In this document: in pieces, positions 58,370 through 64,000 of the stretch | How the letters are laid out: each line of letters begins with the position of its first letter | How positions within the stretch are numbered: position 1 is the first letter of the stretch | NCBI GenBank assembly: GCA_003546025.1 | Contig: QPKB01000006.1 | Span: forward strand, 34,329,620-34,393,619 | Direction of reading: 5' to 3' | Origin: Camphora micrantha | Lineage: Eukaryota; Streptophyta; Magnoliopsida; Laurales; Lauraceae | DNA length: 64,000 nucleotides | Notes under the pieces: model-generated | The model's database searches: none | Seen by the model: the letters and a program-made list of their open reading frames with translations, nothing else | What the model was told of the DNA's origin: nothing | Translations under genes and position numbers: made by a program

Positions 58370-61300
58370 ATGCCAACAACAACAGCCATCCTCTCATTTC
58401 TCCCACTACTACTACTACTTCACTCCCTATCCAGCCATGGTGCTGTATCACACGTGCAAAGGGAGGAGGCCATTGGCGCCGCACGTGAGCACGTTGCGCG
58501 TGCAACGAGTTGGGCTCGGTCCTCCCTTGGACTCGCTGAGTCGGATCGGCGAGCCGAGGTGGATGGAGCTGCTTGGAGGGACTGTGTGCAGTTGTACGAA
58601 GATAGCGAGGATCGGCTGACACGTTTGGCTTCTCCGCACGTGTGGGATGACGCTCGCACGTGGCTGAGCGCTGCTCTCACGTGCCACATGACCTGCTTGG
58701 ATAGTCTACGGGAGCGTAACTCTTTCGTGCCGGTTTATGCAGAAAACGTGACGGTTTCGCTCCGTAACGCTTTGGCCCTCTACGCATTGCCGTGGAACGA
58801 GACCGGTATGTTGTGCGTTGTTGGCAGATATCGAATGCCAGGTCCATCAAGGATCCGGCCTGAAAATCAAATGTGGTCCTTTTTTTTTGTCCGATTGATA
58901 TTGGTGTGGGTCCAGTATGATCCAATCAGTCAATTGCTCTATTTGACTCTTGATTTCAATTTTGACTCATTTAGAATAGCATACAAAATATTTTACTCTA
59001 ACTATCCTATTACAATCTAATATAATAAAAATTACTAAAACCAAACCAAACCAAACTAAGTCTTTTCCTATGAGCTGGGGTCGGTTATATGGATTTGACG
59101 ACCCCAATTAAATCTGTTTAGGGTCACGTCCACTGTTAGATCTATGTAGGTAAGGTCATGTTTAATAGTTTCTTTCCAACTTCTCTTGGGTCTCCCTCTC
59201 CCCCTCCCCCTCCTACTCCTCGCAATCTTCATGCTTTCACACATTTTAACAGGTGCTTTCGTTGAACGTCTTCTTACATGACCGAACCATCTCAGTTGAT
59301 TTTCTCTCATTTTATCTTCAATAGGTGTTATTCGTACTTTGCCCCTAATCTCCTCGTTCCTAATCCCATCTCTTCTTGTGATCCCGCACATCTATCTTAG
59401 TATTCTCATCTCCACAACTTCCATCTTCTTAATATGATTATGCTTTACTGCCCAACACTCTCATTCATAAAACAATGCTGGGCGTACCGCCACCTTATAA
59501 TACTTTCCTTTAACCTTGAGGGGGACTTTCCGATCACACAAAACGCGCAAAGCACTCCTCTATTTGGTCCACCCGGCTTGAATCCTATGATTTATATCAG
59601 TATCAATCCCTCCATCCTGTTGCACCATAGATCCAAGGTATCTAAAGTTTTCTTTCTATAAAATCTTTTATGTGCCCAAACTAAAAATATATAAAAATAA
59701 AAAAAATGGGACAGTTTTTTAAATCAAATTTTATGGGTTTAGTCTTTTTCCATTATTATTTTAGGATGGGATTGTGGCTATCCGGTATGGTGTGGTAAAA
59801 AAAGATGAAAAAAACCCTTCAAATTATTGTAATACAAAAAGAAAAAAGTGCGCAAAAACTAATACAAATCATGTGATAGACATTGAGTTTACTATTTTTT
59901 TTTTTTTAGTATCACATGATCTATAGGTACACACTAATAATTATAAAATTTGAGCTATAGCTATTTTCTTATTAAATTTTATATTTCTAGATGTTCGTTG
60001 TAATTTTATTTTTTTTTCAATGACGTGGGTATTTTCAAGTTATTTTTTACCTAATAAGACCATTCACCAAATAAGTCTGGGTTGGGACTGAACACAAGAC
60101 ATGGGGAACTAACCTTGACCTTAAGCCAATGAACCATCACAAAGGCAGGATTGTCTTTGTAGCTTAAGATAACATAATTCTAATGTTACTATCATAAACA
60201 ATAAGACTCGTATCTTGGAAAGTCTTCTTTTGTGCTCTACATATATGCACACAGCGCATCAAGAGCGTCCGGGCTGTAGGACCCACTATTGAATCCTATG
60301 CAAGCACGATCAAGATGCGCAGTGCAAAGTGTACTGGTGGTGTGCAAGTGAATATATTTCTCCACATATCTTAATAGTATAATGATAATATTTGTAGTAA
60401 TACATAGTAATAATAATAACTGGTAATAATGTCATTATTATCCTATAAGTTTATATACTATAATATGATATATATTATATCCTTTTTTATTTCAATATGA
60501 TTTATACAAAACATTATATTTTTAATTTTTATACATTTTTAAAATGTCATAGATTTTTATTAAATGGAATATATTTATAATATAGATTATATTGCCTGTG
60601 CAATGTGAGAGCATGTTTTGCTAGCACCTTTTTAACCAAGTACATTAATTTTATAACTTAAATCTATATGAAGTATGTAACTCGATTTGGACGTATGTTT
60701 GTTTGCATTGCAATACATAGGATTGAGTATAGAGAATTTATGTCATGAGTGGCTAAAAATAAAAACTAAAGGTGAGTTTTCAGAATTACGCTTCAAAACA
60801 CCTTGCCTTTTATGGAAATAAATCAAAGGAAGATGGAAAATAAATAATTTAGGGTGATGGCTAGTTATTTACTTTTTATTTTTCTTGATTCTATTTTTAT
60901 AAGAGAAATGTTATTTGATGTCATTTTTAGGAATTGACCTATAGTCTTCATTTTTAACTTTTTAAAGATTAACCTATGGGCTTCTTTTTTAATTATCAGA
61001 TAAATCCTATGCATTCAATTACTATATATTTTGATACAAACAAGTAGACCCTATATATAGTTTTAGTATCACGTGGGATAGAGTTATATTCAATCCAAGT
61101 CCGTCACACTCACCAAGTATTGATGAACACATATTCATCCTTATTTATTACTAATCTAAATTATACTTGCGGATCGACTAAGTTTTAGAAGAAAAAAAAT
61201 TAGTGTAAGAAAACCATAAACCTTCTTGATTTGATTGACACGATTTTTGTTCAAAATCATAACCACAATGAGACTTTTTCATACGAGTAGATGATTGGAT

Positions 61301-63226
61301 TGCAACCAAATGCATCGTTGTCTGCTTTAGCTCGGTTTGAATAATAATGGGTGTAGTCCTGCTCTGTGGGCTCACTCAATGCTTACCTTCGATCAATGCA
61401 TCTCTTTTCACCCTCTTATTCACCATGCCCAGGTTTATGCATTGAGCTGAATCTATTTAAAAAATTATATATAGTTGAAAGACTATTAAGCTTCAATGCC
61501 CCTCAATATATATTAAGGGTAATCTGATAGATCTAAATTTTTGCAAGACCATGATTGAGGAGACTTTTTCCATCCATCCAAACCCCAATGATGGGAAAGC
61601 ATCCAAACAAGCTGCATGAGCATATGTGGTGTGCTTGTAGGTGAAAATCCTCCTGTAAATGTTGACTCAAATTCTGAACTGGGTTGGTCGGTTTGGTCGG
61701 TTGAGCAGTGGTGTGGAAGTGCCACCTTATTGGACTGTCCACTACTCAGGATTGTGTGTGTATGTATATATGTATGTATGTACGTAGACCTAATTCTTTC
61801 ATTGTTGGTCTAGGTACGGGGCAGAAACAGATGGAAAACCAGGGACTTGAGGAAAACCAAGGACTTCTGGCATCATGGGAGGCAGCTGCATGGAGGGCGG
61901 ATTTTGTGGTGGCTAAAGATGGTTCAGGCAATTACAAGACCATTAATGAAGCAATATCGGCACTTGCACGAAGGGGGCAAAGTAGATCAAACAGAGTCGT
62001 AATTTATGTCAAATCTGGAGTGTATCCAGAGAATGTGGAGATTCGTAGGGGCATGAAGAATGTCATGTTTGTGGGTGACGGCATTGACAAAACAATTGTT
62101 ACCAGCAACCGAAATGTCCCAGATGGTGCCACCACTTTTGGATCTGCCACATTTGGTAAGCATTTCATAAATATTGCCTTGGGGAAATTGTCATCTTGCA
62201 TGGGAAAAATGGTTTGAAAATATTCAAAATTTGATGTTTTACTAGGATATATATATAATGTGAAAATATGATGCATTCGATTGTTCTCTGCCACATTCAT
62301 TCCCATTGAGTTGATTTTGAGTCCTATTGACCTTTGAAGGCAAACATGTACACAATTTGAGCCCAATATGAAAAAAAAAAAAAAAAATGTGTGTCCATCT
62401 GAACCCTGAAGTCTCTGTCAGGTGCACAAGTTGAACGACCAAAAGTCAGTATGAATTGGTTTGGGCTGCGTCAGATGATCCCTTTGCTTGGGTCAGTTTC
62501 TTGCATTTGATAGTTTAAATGTCTTGGCAATAGGTGTATCCGCAGATGGCTTTTGGGCCAGGGACATGACATTTGAGAACACAGCAGGCCCAGCAAAGCA
62601 CCAGGCTGTGGCTCTAAGGGTCGGGTCCGACCTCTCTGTCTTCTACCGGTGCAGCTTCCGGGGCTACCAGGACACTCTCTTTGTACTATCCCAAAGGCAA
62701 ATTCTATCGCGATTGTCATATCTATGGCACCATTGATTTCATCTTTGGCAATGCCGCGGCTGTCTTGCAAAACTGTGACATCCATGTGAGGAGGCCCATG
62801 GGCCAACAGTCAAACATGATCACAGCCCAAGGAAGAACTGACCCCAATCAGAATACTGGGATCTCCATTCATGCATCACGAGTCACACCTGCATTGGACT
62901 TTCAAGATGTGAAAGGTTCATTTAGGACCTTCTTGGGCAGGCCTTGGCAGAAATTCTCCAGGACAGTGTTCATGAAGACTGACCTTGACGGTCTGATTGA
63001 TCCGAGGGGGTGGAAAGAGTGGAGTGGTGGCTTCGCGCTGAGCACACTTTACTATGGAGAACACATGAATTATGGAAAGGGAGCTGTTACCAGTGGGAGA
63101 GTGAAGTGGCCTGGTTTTCATGTGTTGAGGAATCCCAGTGATGCAGACCCTTTTACAGTGCAAAGGTTTATACAGGGAGAAACATGGATACCAGGAACTG
63201 GTGTGCCATTCATTCCTGGACTCTAA
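58370..63226 (+). CDS. Pectin methylesterase with PMEI pro-region; one frameshift in exon 3
   Basis: Hydrolyses methyl esters of cell-wall pectin. Exon 1 (58370-58805) holds a signal peptide and a PMEI-like pro-region (AAWRDCVQLYEDSEDRL, WLSAALTCHMTCLDSL); the usual first cysteine pair of PMEI is not seen. Exon 2 (61814-62155) encodes DFVVAKDGSGNYKTINEAIS and VMFVGDGIDKTIVT. Exon 3 (62534-63226) encodes ARDMTFENTAG, HQAVALR and GYQDTLF (catalytic Gln/Asp), IDFIFGN (catalytic Asp) and LGRPW (Arg/Trp), ending GTGVPFIPGL. Splice phases agree. One extra A in caaattc (62699-62701) shifts the frame after LSQRQ and would stop translation at 62736. Without it the coding length is 1470 nt (489 residues), normal for the family. 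It is either a sequencing error or a young null allele. It faces the reverse-strand PME pseudogene of copy 2. Confidence 0.85.
59036..59650 (-). mobile_element. RTE-type LINE fragment in PME intron 1
   Basis: Minus-strand translation shows GSMVQQDGGIDTDINHRIQA, ALRVLCDRKVPLKVKGK, an ECWAVK block, then ENQLRWFGHVRRRSTKAPV and RRGRGRGRPKRSWKE. This is the familiar C-terminal tail of plant RTE-clade reverse transcriptases. Several in-frame stops make it dead. A tail of ttggtttggtttggtttt on the minus strand (59038-59057) suits an RTE 3' end. 5'-truncated. Confidence 0.8.
59651..61813. other. Remainder of PME intron 1, AT-rich
   Basis: Very AT-rich, no gene. A short (ATGT)n tract (gtatgtatatatgtatgtat) lies just before the acceptor at 61813. 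Confidence 0.6.
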
Positions 63227-64000
63227 TTGGTAAGAACATCTCAGGGTAGTTTTCAGAATGCTGAGAAATATATACTGCCATTCATGTCTGCTAGACTGTA
63301 TTTGGGTGGGCTATTGTGAGTTGCGGCAGAACTGCTTTGGCCTGCCGAGTTTGATGGGACAAGGCTTTGTCGTAATTAATGATAATGACAGTATGGTACC
63401 AAAGAACTACTTTGATGGGATAAGGCTTTGATGTATGTGAAGTGTGAGAATGAAAATGTGCAGCCTTTAATTGTTCTCGTTGAGGGATGCTAAATAAACA
63501 CCATGATATAAAAGTGTCCACTTTCATTCGGGTTCACCTCATAACAAATGGAAATTTCTTCACATAAATCAGAGGAACAGAAGATATCAGGCTTATCAAA
63601 GTGTTTAATAGCTATATATGATACAAATTTATTGTGATAAAGTTCAATGATTACTAATGTCTGTAACCAACCAAATTTGAGGTATGTGATATGGGATTGC
63701 GTAGAATTAAGGAGCGAGCGTGTAAAGAATTTTAACAGGTTCTTTTAAAGGAGTTTTTATGAAGTTGGTTAATAGCATTTGTGCATTTAGTTTCGTTTGC
63801 AGTGACAATCCACTGGTATCCAATTGTGGGGCGTCTCCCAATCTATAGATACGGCAGAAGAATGGTCCCCGGGTCTATTGGACAGGGGCTTCGAACAAAA
63901 AAGTGAGAATCTAATTTGTAGTGAAATCCGAGGCAAAACTCAATAACAAGATAAACTTTCCTTGACGGCTTATGTACTTCTTGATGAGCCAAATATTGGA
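63227..64000. other. 3' flank of the forward PME gene
   Basis: Probable 3' UTR followed by unannotated sequence. The aataaa at 63491-63496 is a possible polyadenylation signal about 265 bp after the stop. Nothing recognised to the window end. Confidence 0.45.

Noticed and set aside
58437..58689. Several antisense and alternate open frames over PME exon 1
   Set aside because: Shadows of the GC-rich coding exon; only the 58370 frame gives a signal peptide, a PMEI-like region and a correct splice phase.

Overview
Plant nuclear DNA, from an intron-rich, transposon-rich angiosperm genome. The evidence is GT-AG introns up to about 3 kb, plant-only families (plasmodesmata-located protein, vacuolar processing enzyme/legumain, PMEI-pectin methylesterase), a nuclear tRNA-Asn with an oligo-T terminator, and many AT-rich repeats and plant-type transposon remnants. 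I cannot name the species from the sequence.

The main architecture is a large direct duplication. Positions 1-23695 (copy 1, probably starting before the window) match 26608-56359 (copy 2) in the same order and orientation. Between them lie about 2.9 kb of other sequence and a run of exactly 1000 N (24245-25244), which is a scaffold gap of nominal size. Each copy carries, left to right: a PDLP gene (+), a 9-exon legumain gene (-), a pectin methylesterase (PME) pseudogene (-) and a tRNA-Asn gene (+). Both PDLP genes and both legumain genes have open exons with usable splice sites. The copies differ by scattered substitutions, microsatellite lengths, small indels, a MITE, and a segment of about 5.5 kb (46234-51794) absent from copy 1. 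The arrangement fits either a recent tandem duplication or two haplotypes wrongly placed end to end. The gap, and the divergence of copy 1 about 550 bp before it, make the second explanation serious.

The most striking structure is in the PME pseudogene. A 302-306 bp element with the organisation of a terminal-repeat retrotransposon in miniature (TRIM) sits inside the signal-peptide codons and is flanked by a 5-bp GAGAG target duplication. It has an LTR, a primer binding site, a polypurine tract and a second LTR. If the element and one GAGAG are disregarded, the signal peptide and mature domain are in one frame. Both copies share the insertion and three premature stops, so the gene died before the copies separated. 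Later, copy 1 lost exon 2 by deletion, while copy 2 gained frameshifts, small tandem duplications and a damaged splice donor.

The segment found only in copy 2 (46.1-51.8 kb) holds a MITE, a hAT-like non-autonomous element with 8-bp target duplications, an A-rich tandem array, a GC-rich block of unknown nature, a Mutator-like foldback element with 9-bp target duplications, and PME exon 2.

Beyond the duplication (56360-64000) lies a third, forward-strand PME gene of three exons (58370-63226). It is complete except for one extra A in exon 3, and an RTE-type LINE fragment sits in its first intron. By function the window brings together a plasmodesmal regulator, a vacuolar cysteine endopeptidase and pectin-modifying enzymes. 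I see no sign that they act as one system, and no viral or prokaryote-type system.
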